A stretch of DNA of 64,000 nucleotides, taken from NCBI RefSeq assembly GCF_017603825.1, contig NZ_CP072014.1, positions 1,674,001 to 1,738,000 on the forward strand, in the 5' to 3' direction. Numbering within the stretch: position 1 is the first letter of the stretch; every line of letters begins with the position of its first letter. Below are positions 1 to 8,248 of the stretch, piece by piece. The DNA comes from Arthrobacter crystallopoietes. GTDB taxonomy: Bacteria > Actinomycetota > Actinomycetes > Actinomycetales > Micrococcaceae. Below the pieces are notes generated by a model. That model searched no databases and had not been told where the DNA came from. It saw nothing but the letters and a program-made list of their open reading frames with translations. The position numbers and the translations under genes are program-made.

Positions 1-630
1 GTTCGCGGCCTGCTGCTGACCGATCGTCGATTCGCGCTCGGCCGAGAGGTTTTTGCCGCATGCGCTTCCTGCGGTGTGCGCAGGCAGCAGGCGCACGCTG
101 CCATCAAGCTTCATCAGGTCATCGTGCACAGAGTGATAGAGCGCGCGGGCAAGTTCCACGGGATCAGCGCCGACAGAAGCGGCAAGGTCGGGCCGGCCCA
201 CATCGCCAATGAAGAGGGTGTCTCCGGTCAGGGCCGCAAGCGGAGTTTTGTCCGCTGCGCGCTCGCGGACCAGCACAGTGATGGACTCCCAGGTGTGGCC
301 GGGGGTTTCATGGATCTCCAGTTCGACCTCACCTAGCGAAATCTTTTCCCCGTGGTGCAGTTTGCGGAAGTCGTAGGCGGCTTCCGCCCGGGCGCCGAGC
401 CCGATCCACGCTCCGGTGGCGGCGGCCAGTTCGAGGTGTCCGGCCACAAAGTCGGCATGGAAGTGCGTGTCGATCACGCCCACAATGGTGAGGTTGTTCC
501 GGGAAGCGTCGTCCAGATACTGGTCGATGTCCCGTTGTGGATCCACGGCAACAGCATTTCCGGTGCTCTCGTCCCCGATCAAGTAGGAGCTCAATGACAG
601 TGAACTGAGGTGGTATTGATTCAGGATCAC
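1..630 (-). CDS. MBL-fold metallo-hydrolase, persulfide-dioxygenase-like (3' end outside window)
   Basis: Metallo-beta-lactamase fold hydrolase of the glyoxalase II / persulfide dioxygenase type, usually followed in Actinobacteria by rhodanese domains. The reverse strand is open for exactly 210 codons from a GTG at 630 to the window edge. AGGAGG lies at 635-640, four bases upstream, and fixes the start. The zinc signature is visible as THFHADFVAGH near residue 58, then PGHTWES and LTGDTLFIGDVGRPD, which carry the later metal ligands. The C-terminus, where any rhodanese domain would sit, is outside the window. Sulfur-species detoxification is inferred from family, not shown here. Confidence 0.85.
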   Translation of the reverse strand, partial: MILNQYHLSSLSLSSYLIGDESTGNAVAVDPQRDIDQYLDDASRNNLTIVGVIDTHFHADFVAGHLELAAATGAWIGLGARAEAAYDFRKLHHGEKISLGEVELEIHETPGHTWESITVLVRERAADKTPLAALTGDTLFIGDVGRPDLAASVGADPVELARALYHSVHDDLMKLDGSVRLLPAHTAGSACGKNLSAERESTIGQQQAAN

Positions 631-811
631 CGGTCCTCCTGGCGGGAGAAGGCCCTTGCCGGGGGTCTTATCGGATGATGGTTATCCCAGTGTGGCACCG
701 TTTCTGTGCGCGCAACAGAAGCATTTCCGCCGGCAGGAATAATCCGACCGCGCTCTCAGTTGTGGAGATAGATGCAATCGCATGAACAATGAAGACATGA
801 AGGAGAAACCG

Positions 812-1435
812 GTGTCAGAGCGCAAAATCGTGGTGTTGTCCGCAGGGCTGGGCGTACCGTCTTCCAGCCGGCTGTTGGCGGACCAGCTGGCAAAATCCAC
901 CGCTGACCGGTTCCGGCAAGAAGGGGCCGACGCTTCGGTGAAGACCTACGAACTGCGTGAGTATGCTGTAGATATCGCCAACAACATGGTGGCAGGCTAT
1001 GCCGCGCCCAGACTCCAGGAGCTCATCGATGCTGTCACCGCGGCAGATGCGTTGATCGCCGTCACGCCGGTCTTCAGCGCCTCCTACAGCGGCCTCTTCA
1101 AGTCCTTCTTCGATGTCATCGACAAGGATGCGCTGGCCGGCAAGCCGGTACTCGTTGGCGCGACCGGGGGTACCGCGCGCCATTCACTCGCCCTGGACTA
1201 CGCCATCCGCCCGCTCTTCAGTTACCTGCGGGCACGCACGACCCAGACCGTGGTGTTCGCTGCACCCGAAGACTGGGGTGGCGCGGACGAGGCTGGCGGC
1301 GGCATAGGGCGCCGGGCAGGCCGTGCAGCAGCGGAGCTTGTGGCGCTGGTCCAGGATGTGCCCGCCGAAGAGCAAGGCCGCGGCGGCATCGAGTCAATGA
1401 GTTTCGAAGAAATCCTAGCCAACGTCGGTCGCTGA
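812..1435 (+). CDS. FMN reductase, CE1759-like flavodoxin-fold
   Basis: NAD(P)H-dependent FMN reductase of the flavodoxin fold, resembling the actinobacterial CE1759-type reductases that supply reduced flavin to monooxygenases. The N-terminal phosphate-binding loop reads LSAGLGVPSSSRLLADQLA, and TPVFSASYSGLFKSF follows the usual flavin-contact pattern. ATGs exist at 782 and 797, but AAGGAG at 800-805 sits six bases before GTG 812, so GTG 812 is preferred (207 aa). No partner monooxygenase is adjacent; the neighbour is a convergent PPOX flavoprotein. Flavin reduction is a family inference. Confidence 0.82.
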   Translation: MSERKIVVLSAGLGVPSSSRLLADQLAKSTADRFRQEGADASVKTYELREYAVDIANNMVAGYAAPRLQELIDAVTAADALIAVTPVFSASYSGLFKSFFDVIDKDALAGKPVLVGATGGTARHSLALDYAIRPLFSYLRARTTQTVVFAAPEDWGGADEAGGGIGRRAGRAAAELVALVQDVPAEEQGRGGIESMSFEEILANVGR

Positions 1436-1449
1436 CCTCGGCCTGTCTG

Positions 1450-1875
1450 TCAGTAGCGCTCCGGTTGGTCGCCCAGATTGAAGTGACGGCCGCTGAGCTG
1501 CACTGGCTTGAGCTCAATGTAGAAATCCTTGAGCGTTGGAATCCAGGACTTGAGCCCGAGCTTTTCTGCAGCCTCGATGTCATCGCCGGACTGCAATATC
1601 CGTGCAGTTCCTTTGATTACGACGATCCATGCCTCATCGCTGGTGATCCCGTCCGTTTCAAATAGGACGTTCTCGTTAATGGTGGCTTCAGCCAGCTTGG
1701 TGCCTGGTGCGCTTCGCATCAGCAGCTTGCCCTCGTGAGCGGGGTAGTTGATGGGGAAGATGTCCGTCTCTCCGGCGGCGGTCAGGACAATGCGACCGTG
1801 TTGGCTCTTTTCCAGTAGTTTCCAGGACTGCTCGTCGGTGAGTTCTAGGACCGGTTCATCGTGTTGGAACATCAT
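1450..1875 (-). CDS. pyridoxamine 5'-phosphate oxidase family protein
   Basis: Small split-barrel flavin-binding protein of the PPOX family (141 aa). The pattern GRIVLTAAGETDIFPINY near residue 28, followed by LFETDGITSDEAWIVVIKGTAR, is typical of the Pyridox_ox_2 group. Members bind FMN or F420, and the exact substrate cannot be read from sequence. ATG 1875 and ATG 1872 are consecutive and either may start. The gene converges on the FMN reductase, with only 14 bases between stop codons, and I see no hairpin there. Confidence 0.8.
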   Translation of the reverse strand: MMFQHDEPVLELTDEQSWKLLEKSQHGRIVLTAAGETDIFPINYPAHEGKLLMRSAPGTKLAEATINENVLFETDGITSDEAWIVVIKGTARILQSGDDIEAAEKLGLKSWIPTLKDFYIELKPVQLSGRHFNLGDQPERY

Positions 1876-2062
1876 GCATCCATTCTTCTACGCTGTGTAG
1901 AGAAAAAGGAATGAGTTAGGTGTGTCTTAAAATTGTGGACGCGGTGGAGCGTGCGATGCGGCGGACACCCCATGGTTCGTCTGTTAGTGGGTGAACGACT
2001 CGCAAGCCCTGTGGTACGGCGCCGGCATGAGCCGCGTCGACCGCTGCCTGGCCGCCCAGGGC

Positions 2063-5000
2063 TCAGTCCGGCAGGCACAGTCCAATGAAAGCGCCCAGCT
2101 CTTCAAGTCCCTCCGGCTTACTCGGGAGATAACTGGTCAGCTCCCGGGAACGGACGATGACCGCCCGCCACTGCCCGCGGGAAACAGCTACGTTGGTCCG
2201 ATTGCGGTTGAGGACGAACTCCATTCCGCGCGGCGCTTCTGACGGTGCCGATACTGCCGTCGACACGATCACGACCGGAGCCTCCTGGCCCTGGAACTTG
2301 TCCACGGTTCCCACCCTGACAGCGCCCAGTCCGGCTGACTGAAGCTGGTGCCGGATCAGCTGTACCTGGGCGTTATAGGGCGCCACCACCAGAATGTCCG
2401 CCGGCGCCAGCGGCCGGGTTGTGCCGCCGTCCGTCCAGTGCAGACCGAGGTGGCGCTGCACCTGCCGGAGAACTTCAGCGGCTTCCTCGGCCGACGAGGT
2501 CGAATTTCCCTGATGCTCCAGCAGGACACATTCCACTCCCGCTGGCACGCCCTGAAGTTGGCGTCCGTCCGCAGCCGGTGCGCTGTGCAGGCGGCCCTCA
2601 TAGGCGAGCCGCGAGACTGCGGTACACAAAGCCGGGTGCATCCGCCACGTCAGCGCGAGGAAATATCCCAGCTCCGGCGGCAGCGTGGCGTGCCCGGCCG
2701 ACAGCCAGCCCAGAGCGGACGTATCCACCGGTTCCGGATGGGTGGCCTGGGTAACCTGCGGCAACTGCTGCGGATCTCCCAGCAGGAGCAGGCGCCGGGT
2801 GGCGCGGGAGACGGCCAGGGTATTGGCCAGCGAAAACTGTCCGGCTTCGTCGATAACCAGCAGATCCAGTGACCTTGGCGGAACTTTGCTGCCGGTCATC
2901 GTCCAGGCTGTGCCGCCGACCAGCGCCCCACCCGGTTCCGTGAGCAGCCGTTCCACCTCGGCATCCGTGCGGTTCCGCCATGGGACGTTTTCCCCATTGA
3001 GCTTCTTGGCCACCCGCTCCAGCGGGACGCTACCCTTCTCCACCGCGGCCTTCATCATGTTTTCCACGACAGCATGGGACTGTCCGACCACGCCAACCTT
3101 CCAGCCCTGCGCCACCAGTCGGCCGATAACATGGGCGCCAATATGCGTTTTGCCGGAGCCGGGCGGACCTTGGACAGCCAGATAGGAACGGTCCAATGCC
3201 TGGACAGCGGTGGTGATCGCGTCGATGTAGCCGTCCGGCTCCTGTTCGACGACCGGCAGCGACGCCAGGTTGTGCAGTCGAGGCGGAACACGGCGGAGCA
3301 GATCGAGTGCCGGATGCGGCGGCAGCTGCGGCAATCCGCTGCTTACGAATCCGGCAAGGTCAGCCAGTGCCTGCTTCAGCGACGTGGTGGCCGGCGGCTG
3401 GTTCGGCGACAGCGCCATCGGCAGCTGGTCATACGGATCCGCCTTGGAAGGCAGCCGCTCCTGGACCAGCAGGACATCCTTGTCGCCGGCCGCATCCAAC
3501 TCGATGACCTGCGTTTCGAAGCAGTAGCTGCGCTGGTCGACGCCGGTGTCCCTGGCCTGCACGAAGTCCGGAAACGGCCGGTCGTAGAGCCGGCACAGCG
3601 AGGTGCCTTCCTTGATGGTCGAGCCGGGGGCCAACGATCCGGTCAGCCGGAGCACGCGGACGGGATTCCGCTTTCCCGGCGGTACGGCCCACTCCTCAAC
3701 AACCTCTGCGTCCTGCACGATGAACACGTCCCTCGTGTCTGCCCAGTCCGGTACCGGCGCGTTCAGCCGGTCGAAGTGGCTCCACCAGAACTGCTTGTCC
3801 TCGCGCCGGTGGTAACCGACCGCCGCGGCAACCATGGCGATGGCCTGGTCATCGTCGGACAACGGCTCGCCTGTATGTGCGGCCTTGTCCGCGGCGGCGG
3901 CCACGTGGTCCAGCAGCCGTTGTTCGTCCTGGGAGGGCTCCTCCGGAGCCTCAGGTGCTTTCCCGCCTTCGACTGACGCAGCGCCATCGGCGGTCGAGCC
4001 GGGCTGGATGCCCCGTTCGGCCGCCAGCTTGAGCAGCCAGTTGCGCAGCTCAAGGGTGGAGACGCAGTCGTATTCGTTGTAGTCGCTGATTCCGGCGAGA
4101 ATCTTCGCCGCCTCGTCGGCCCGGCCGGCATCGCGTGCCGCGCAGTAGTGGGCATAAGCCACCACCGAGGCCCCGGCGTCCGTCACGTCACCGCTGCGCA
4201 GGTTGTCGCCCATATATAGCGGCTCGAGCTTCTTGATGCTGTAGGAGTTCTCCGAGATCCGCAGACTGTTGCGCACCGTGTCGTAGAGGTCAACCAGCAC
4301 GCCTTCGCGCAGCAGCCCATCCACGGCGTCCTCGCCCACAACATGCTGCAGCGACAGCCGGCGCAGGGCCGCCTTTTCATAGTTGGCATAGTGATAAATG
4401 TGCAGGTCCGGATACCGTTCGCGCCGCCGCGCGACGTAGTCCAGGAAGTTAACCAGGGCTTGGCCTTCCTCCGCGCGGCTGTGCGCCCAGAAGGGCAGAA
4501 ACGGCGGCTTGTCCCGCGGGGAGACAGGGTTCTCCACCACGCCGAAAAGGTACTCGAGGCCCCACGTACCGGTGGCATCCTGCCATAGCGGATCCCCCTC
4601 GAAGTCGAAGAAGATGTCACCCTCACTGGGGCGGGGGAGCGCTGCCAGCGCGTTTTGCTCCAGCACGCGGTAGGCGACCTTATGGGGTTCGCCGTCTTTG
4701 TCCGTGAACTCGACCGATCCGTCCGGCTCTTGAGCGCCGGTCTGCATACGCGCCTGGTCCCGCAGCCTGGCCAACGTTCCGCCGGAACCTTCGCCCGCCG
4801 GCAGCGGCATGGAGGCGAAGTCATCGATGGTGCGGATCCCGTCTGCCATCAGCTGGCGCCGGCGCGCGGTGCTCATGTGCGAAACCAGCAGCAGGTCCCG
4901 GTGCAGTTTGACCTGCTCGGCGCAGTAATTGCAGCGGCCGCAGGCGGTGTAGCGTTCGTCATTCCAGGCCGCGGGATCCGGCTGCGCGCGATGCTGGCCG

Positions 5001-5626
5001 GTAATGGCCAGGAACCGGGCCCGGCGCTCCTTGAAGGCGGGGAGGATGTCCGTGAGACTGTGGTTGCTGTGCACGCCGTTACCGAGCACCAGCGTGACCG
5101 TGGGGGAGGGCATGATTCCAGCCTTGGCGAGTTGGTCGCCGTAGGCGGCAAGCTGCAGCAGGGCGGTCACCTTGGCATGGCGGGCCAGCTTGGTGTCATA
5201 CACCGCGTAACGCAACGTCCCGCCGTCGTTCTCCTTAACGAGGAAATCCGAGCGCCCATGGAAGCTGCCGTCAAAAAAGGATGCCTGGAACACGACATCT
5301 GCCCCGGTCTCCAAGGCGGCAATGGATTCGGCATGCTTGGCGGTGAGTTCCGGGCGGGTGTATCCAGTGGTTTCGGCAATCTCCACAACGCCGGCCCCGA
5401 AGCGGTCCTTGAATTCCTGCAGAACCCGGTGCTCATGGACATCGCCGAGCACCGCCGTGCGCTCCAGCATCTCGTCCGGAGCGAAGGCGGCTTTGGGCAT
5501 GCGGCCCAGCTTCTCGTCCAGCTTCCGCAGCAACTGGTACTCACAGCCGGCAGCCACCACCAGGTCGCTGGCGGTGAAGACCAGTTGCGGTTCCGCGCCG
5601 GCTGATTCTGATTCAAGCAGGAACAC
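2063..5626 (-). CDS. RecB-like nuclease / RNase H-like / SF1 helicase fusion (TM0106 type)
   Basis: A 1187-residue protein predicted to cut and unwind nucleic acid. Residues about 1-320 look like a RecB/Cas4-type nuclease with the GRSDFLV and VYDTKLA motifs and Cys at about 28 plus CGRCNYC near 230, which could hold an iron-sulfur cluster. Around residue 338, DIFFDFEGD starts an RNase H-like exonuclease fold. The C-terminal third is an Upf1/Dna2-like SF1 helicase: Walker A GPPGSGKTH near 822, VIDEAGQ near 924, GDPQQLPQV, DKFQGQEA and NVAVSRG. GTG 5626 follows GGGAGG closely. It stands alone. A repair or RNA/DNA hybrid role is inference. Confidence 0.85.
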   Translation of the reverse strand: MFLLESESAGAEPQLVFTASDLVVAAGCEYQLLRKLDEKLGRMPKAAFAPDEMLERTAVLGDVHEHRVLQEFKDRFGAGVVEIAETTGYTRPELTAKHAESIAALETGADVVFQASFFDGSFHGRSDFLVKENDGGTLRYAVYDTKLARHAKVTALLQLAAYGDQLAKAGIMPSPTVTLVLGNGVHSNHSLTDILPAFKERRARFLAITGQHRAQPDPAAWNDERYTACGRCNYCAEQVKLHRDLLLVSHMSTARRRQLMADGIRTIDDFASMPLPAGEGSGGTLARLRDQARMQTGAQEPDGSVEFTDKDGEPHKVAYRVLEQNALAALPRPSEGDIFFDFEGDPLWQDATGTWGLEYLFGVVENPVSPRDKPPFLPFWAHSRAEEGQALVNFLDYVARRRERYPDLHIYHYANYEKAALRRLSLQHVVGEDAVDGLLREGVLVDLYDTVRNSLRISENSYSIKKLEPLYMGDNLRSGDVTDAGASVVAYAHYCAARDAGRADEAAKILAGISDYNEYDCVSTLELRNWLLKLAAERGIQPGSTADGAASVEGGKAPEAPEEPSQDEQRLLDHVAAAADKAAHTGEPLSDDDQAIAMVAAAVGYHRREDKQFWWSHFDRLNAPVPDWADTRDVFIVQDAEVVEEWAVPPGKRNPVRVLRLTGSLAPGSTIKEGTSLCRLYDRPFPDFVQARDTGVDQRSYCFETQVIELDAAGDKDVLLVQERLPSKADPYDQLPMALSPNQPPATTSLKQALADLAGFVSSGLPQLPPHPALDLLRRVPPRLHNLASLPVVEQEPDGYIDAITTAVQALDRSYLAVQGPPGSGKTHIGAHVIGRLVAQGWKVGVVGQSHAVVENMMKAAVEKGSVPLERVAKKLNGENVPWRNRTDAEVERLLTEPGGALVGGTAWTMTGSKVPPRSLDLLVIDEAGQFSLANTLAVSRATRRLLLLGDPQQLPQVTQATHPEPVDTSALGWLSAGHATLPPELGYFLALTWRMHPALCTAVSRLAYEGRLHSAPAADGRQLQGVPAGVECVLLEHQGNSTSSAEEAAEVLRQVQRHLGLHWTDGGTTRPLAPADILVVAPYNAQVQLIRHQLQSAGLGAVRVGTVDKFQGQEAPVVIVSTAVSAPSEAPRGMEFVLNRNRTNVAVSRGQWRAVIVRSRELTSYLPSKPEGLEELGAFIGLCLPD

Positions 5627-5754
5627 AAGGCCTCCCGGGCTGACGGTGCCGCCGGCGCCGGAATCCCTGAGGGGAATTCCGGCGTCCGCGGTGTTGATAG
5701 ACGTAATTAACTTCTACCAGCCCGGTCTGACAATTTATGACGATGCTGCGGCGG

Positions 5755-6081
5755 TTACCTGTCCGCTGGGTCCATTTCCATCCGCACAAGTGAAAAGAAG
5801 CGGTTGCCCGCGCCGCTGCGGGTGCTGGGAATGAGCAGTTTCGCGTACTTCTCGCACCACTGTGCGGTGCCGTCGGAGTCCAGAGCGGCCTTTTGTACAG
5901 CGTCGATGTCCTCTGAGTAGAACATCTTCTGTACGCCCTGCTGGCAGAACTGCACCAGGCTGAGCTCGGCTTCAATGTGGATCCGGACATCCACCCATTC
6001 GTCAAAGATACTTTCGTCCGGAAGGCCCGCGGCCTGGTCGGTGTGATTGCGGTGGTGTTCTGTTGAGTATGTATTCATCAT
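5755..6081 (-). CDS. hypothetical protein
   Basis: A 108-aa soluble protein I do not recognise. It carries an acidic N-terminal half (DESIFDEWVDVRIHIEAELS) and two internal cysteines. The frame is open further upstream into the inverted-repeat element, but ATG 6081 (or 6078) follows GAGAG at a fair distance and avoids the repeat, so it is preferred. It is transcribed in the same direction as the nuclease-helicase gene, 128 bases upstream of it. No function is proposed. Confidence 0.5.
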   Translation of the reverse strand: MMNTYSTEHHRNHTDQAAGLPDESIFDEWVDVRIHIEAELSLVQFCQQGVQKMFYSEDIDAVQKAALDSDGTAQWCEKYAKLLIPSTRSGAGNRFFSLVRMEMDPADR

Positions 6082-6137
6082 TTCGTTCTCTCGATAGTTC
6101 TTGCCCGCACGGGTCCCCCTTAGAACCTCGTCGTTCT

Positions 6138-6514
6138 GCGAATATGCAGGCCGCTTCGTCATCCGAACCACCCGCGAACATGGGGTTGGTGCGTGACCGG
6201 TCGGAGCCTTTGCAACACCGCCGGCTAGCCGACTGTGTTGCCCGTCACATCTCGTGAAGCACTCCTACTATATGGTCACGGACGCAGATAGCCAAACGAT
6301 TGCCCACAGGTAAATATTCGGATAGGGCTAAATGTCGCTCCGAGTCGCTGGTTCTCGTCCTGTTACACAGCATGAACAACAGTGCGTGACGCGACGCCAA
6401 ACCCGTGGCATACTCTCAACAGCTTCAGGAACTGCGGTCGCTAAGCTCCGACTTGGCCGCATACCAACCCCACGCTCTATGGGTGGTTCGGATGACGAAG
6501 CGGCCTGCATTCGC
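6138..6514. repeat. long inverted repeat, 30 bp perfect core
   Basis: Bases 6144-6173 and 6481-6510 are perfect inverted copies of each other (30 bp). Weaker similarity continues inward, with the GGGGTTGGT and GTCGGAGC blocks conserved, to about 6207 and 6444. The 236 bases between the arms have no convincing gene. The layout resembles a small transposition-type element or a duplication remnant, but I see no transposase and no certain target duplication. It lies just upstream of a damaged toxin-antitoxin pair. Confidence 0.8.
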
Positions 6515-6552
6515 CGTTGGCAGATGGTGCGGGCAAGAGCACGCGAAAGGAC

Positions 6553-6572
6553 CGGTGCCCGGCACCGTTTTT
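6553..6572 (+). terminator. intrinsic terminator-like hairpin
   Basis: CGGTGC, loop CCG, GCACCG, then five T. It ends one base before the ATG of the antitoxin remnant, so it either terminates transcription entering from the repeat element or hides the start of that gene. Confidence 0.55.
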
Positions 6573-6573
6573 C

Positions 6574-6738
6574 ATGATCAGTATTTCCCCTGTGCGCCAG
6601 GATCTGCGCGTAATGAGCCTCAATGACTACGAGCAGGTAGCAGCCGCCCGGGAGGATTTTGTCGATTTCCTCCTCCGCACCGGCCGCGCTGCCGCCGCCC
6701 GGTCTGCCGCCGCCAGCGCGATCAACACGGGCTCGTGA
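6574..6738 (+). pseudogene. Phd/VapB-like antitoxin remnant, internally shortened
   Basis: A 54-aa frame starting MISISPVRQDL and continuing RVMSLNDYEQVAAAREDF. Phd/YefM-type antitoxins normally have about 25-35 residues between the xISxxRxxL start and the SxxDYExL motif. Here the two motifs are almost directly joined, as if the middle was deleted. The tail DFLLRTGRAAAARSAAASA is Ala-rich. It overlaps the toxin gene by GTGA, the usual toxin-antitoxin arrangement. I infer a defective antitoxin; an unusual short one is possible. Confidence 0.5.
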
Positions 6739-7196
6739 GGGAGCAAGCCGGTCTGCTGCTCGATACGGACGTGGTGACGGAGGTGCGTAGCGCCGAGCCG
6801 CACGCCGCCGTCGTCGATTTCCTGCAGCAGCGACGACACCTGCGCATCTTCATCTCCGCGCTGACCGTTGGGGAACTGCGTGCCGCGCATGCCCAGCAGG
6901 AAACCGCGTCAAACAACGACGACGGCCGCTGGCTTGCGGAGCTGACTAAGCGTTTTGAAGGCTTCATCCTGCCGGTGGACCTGAAGGTCGCGACGGTCTG
7001 GGGGCCGATGTCCAGCCGCCCGGATGTTCCGGCGGTGGAGTCGCTCATCGCGGCTACGGCGATCCGGTACTGCCTGACCGTCGTCTCCCGTAACGTCGCC
7101 GGCTACAGCAAACTTGCCGTGCCGGCCATCGACCCGTGGCAAGTGGGCCGGTACGCCGTGGCGCAGACCACGGCTCCGGACCATAAGCCCGGGTAG
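6735..7196 (+). CDS. PIN-domain VapC-like toxin, probably weakened active site
   Basis: A 153-aa PIN-domain protein; active members cut RNA. Visible landmarks are LLLDTDVVTEVRS (first Asp), SALTVGELRAA (Glu) and IAATAIRYCLTVVSRNVAGY. In most VapC proteins the third acidic residue is Asp in a DALIAATA context and the fourth is Asp in RNxxDF. Here they read ESLIAATA and RNVAGY, so one residue is Glu and one is lost. With the shortened antitoxin this suggests decay. It starts at GTG 6735, overlapping the antitoxin stop. Confidence 0.7.
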   Translation: MREQAGLLLDTDVVTEVRSAEPHAAVVDFLQQRRHLRIFISALTVGELRAAHAQQETASNNDDGRWLAELTKRFEGFILPVDLKVATVWGPMSSRPDVPAVESLIAATAIRYCLTVVSRNVAGYSKLAVPAIDPWQVGRYAVAQTTAPDHKPG

Positions 7197-7246
7197 CGCG
7201 TGCCAGGGGAACCGTGGAAGCGGGCGGAAATGGATAGGCTTTCCTT

Positions 7247-8173
7247 ATGTTCCGGTACACCTTGCGGCAGATCCAGTACTACGTGGCAGTCGCTGAATCC
7301 GGCTCCATCAGCGGCGCCGCACAAGCCTGCCATGTGTCGCAGGCAGGAATGTCGCTGGCCATTAACGAACTGGAAAAGGCCGTCGGGACCCAGCTCATCG
7401 TCCGGCGGAAGGCGAAAGGTATTACCCTGACCACTGCCGGGCGGGGCTTCCTTAAGGACGCGCAGGTACTTCTGCGCGAAGCCGAGGAGATCCAGGCCCG
7501 GATCGAGGAGCGGCATGGGGAGCTGGCCGGACCGCTGGCGATCGGCTGCTACACCACGCTGTCGGCGTTCTGGGTACCGTTGATGACGGCGGGTTTCGCG
7601 GCGCCGAATCCCAAGCTGGAGCTCACGATCACCGAAGGCGCGGCCGATGAGCTGCAGCTGCAGATGCTCGAGGGTAGGCTCGATGCCGTATTGACGCACA
7701 CGCGGCATGTCACCGGCGGCGCGGAAATGCGCGTGATCAAGGAGGGCCGGCCCTACATCCTGCTGGGCGCGGAGCACCGGTTGGCCGGCCGCGGGAAGAT
7801 CGCCCTGCCGGAGCTCGCCGAGGACGACATGGTACTGCTGGACATCCCCTCGGTGCGTGACAACCAGCTGCCGAACCTGCGCGACGCCGGGCTGGATCCG
7901 AAAATCGCCTGGCGGTCGACCAGCTTTGAAGCGGTGCGCGGGATGGTGGCCCGCGGACTGGGCTATACGGTCCTGGTCCAGCGGCCTCCGCTCGATGTCA
8001 GCTACGAAGGCTTGCCGCTGGTCTGCGTTCCCATCGATGGGCACATCGGCCACAGCGACATCTGTTTCGCCTACCCGGGGCGCCAACGGTTAAGCCGGCG
8101 CTTGACCGCGCTGATGGATTATTGTGCCCAGAGCGTCGAGGCCGGCAACGGGGCGGCAGGGCGGCAGGACTGA
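7247..8173 (+). CDS. LysR-family transcriptional regulator
   Basis: A 308-aa LysR regulator. The N-terminal winged helix is clear (LRQIQYYVAVAESGSISGAA, then SLAINELEKAVG), followed by an effector-binding domain from about residue 90. Such proteins respond to small organic ligands, usually controlling nearby catabolic or transport genes. It converges on the MHS transporter/hydrolase pair across a shared terminator and is the best local candidate for their control, although the genes are not divergent. ATG 7247 has only weak upstream pairing. Confidence 0.88.
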   Translation: MFRYTLRQIQYYVAVAESGSISGAAQACHVSQAGMSLAINELEKAVGTQLIVRRKAKGITLTTAGRGFLKDAQVLLREAEEIQARIEERHGELAGPLAIGCYTTLSAFWVPLMTAGFAAPNPKLELTITEGAADELQLQMLEGRLDAVLTHTRHVTGGAEMRVIKEGRPYILLGAEHRLAGRGKIALPELAEDDMVLLDIPSVRDNQLPNLRDAGLDPKIAWRSTSFEAVRGMVARGLGYTVLVQRPPLDVSYEGLPLVCVPIDGHIGHSDICFAYPGRQRLSRRLTALMDYCAQSVEAGNGAAGRQD

Positions 8174-8207
8174 CGCGCGGCTGAACCGAAACAGTGCTTA
8201 AACCAAG

Positions 8208-8237
8208 CGGTGCCGGCTCCCGCAGGAACCGGCACCG
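8208..8237. terminator. bidirectional terminator hairpin
   Basis: A 13-base stem (CGGTGCCGGCTCC with loop CGCA, one mismatch) between the converging LysR and MFS genes. It could end transcripts from both sides; no long T run follows. Confidence 0.7.
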
Positions 8238-8248
8238 TCGTCGTACTA

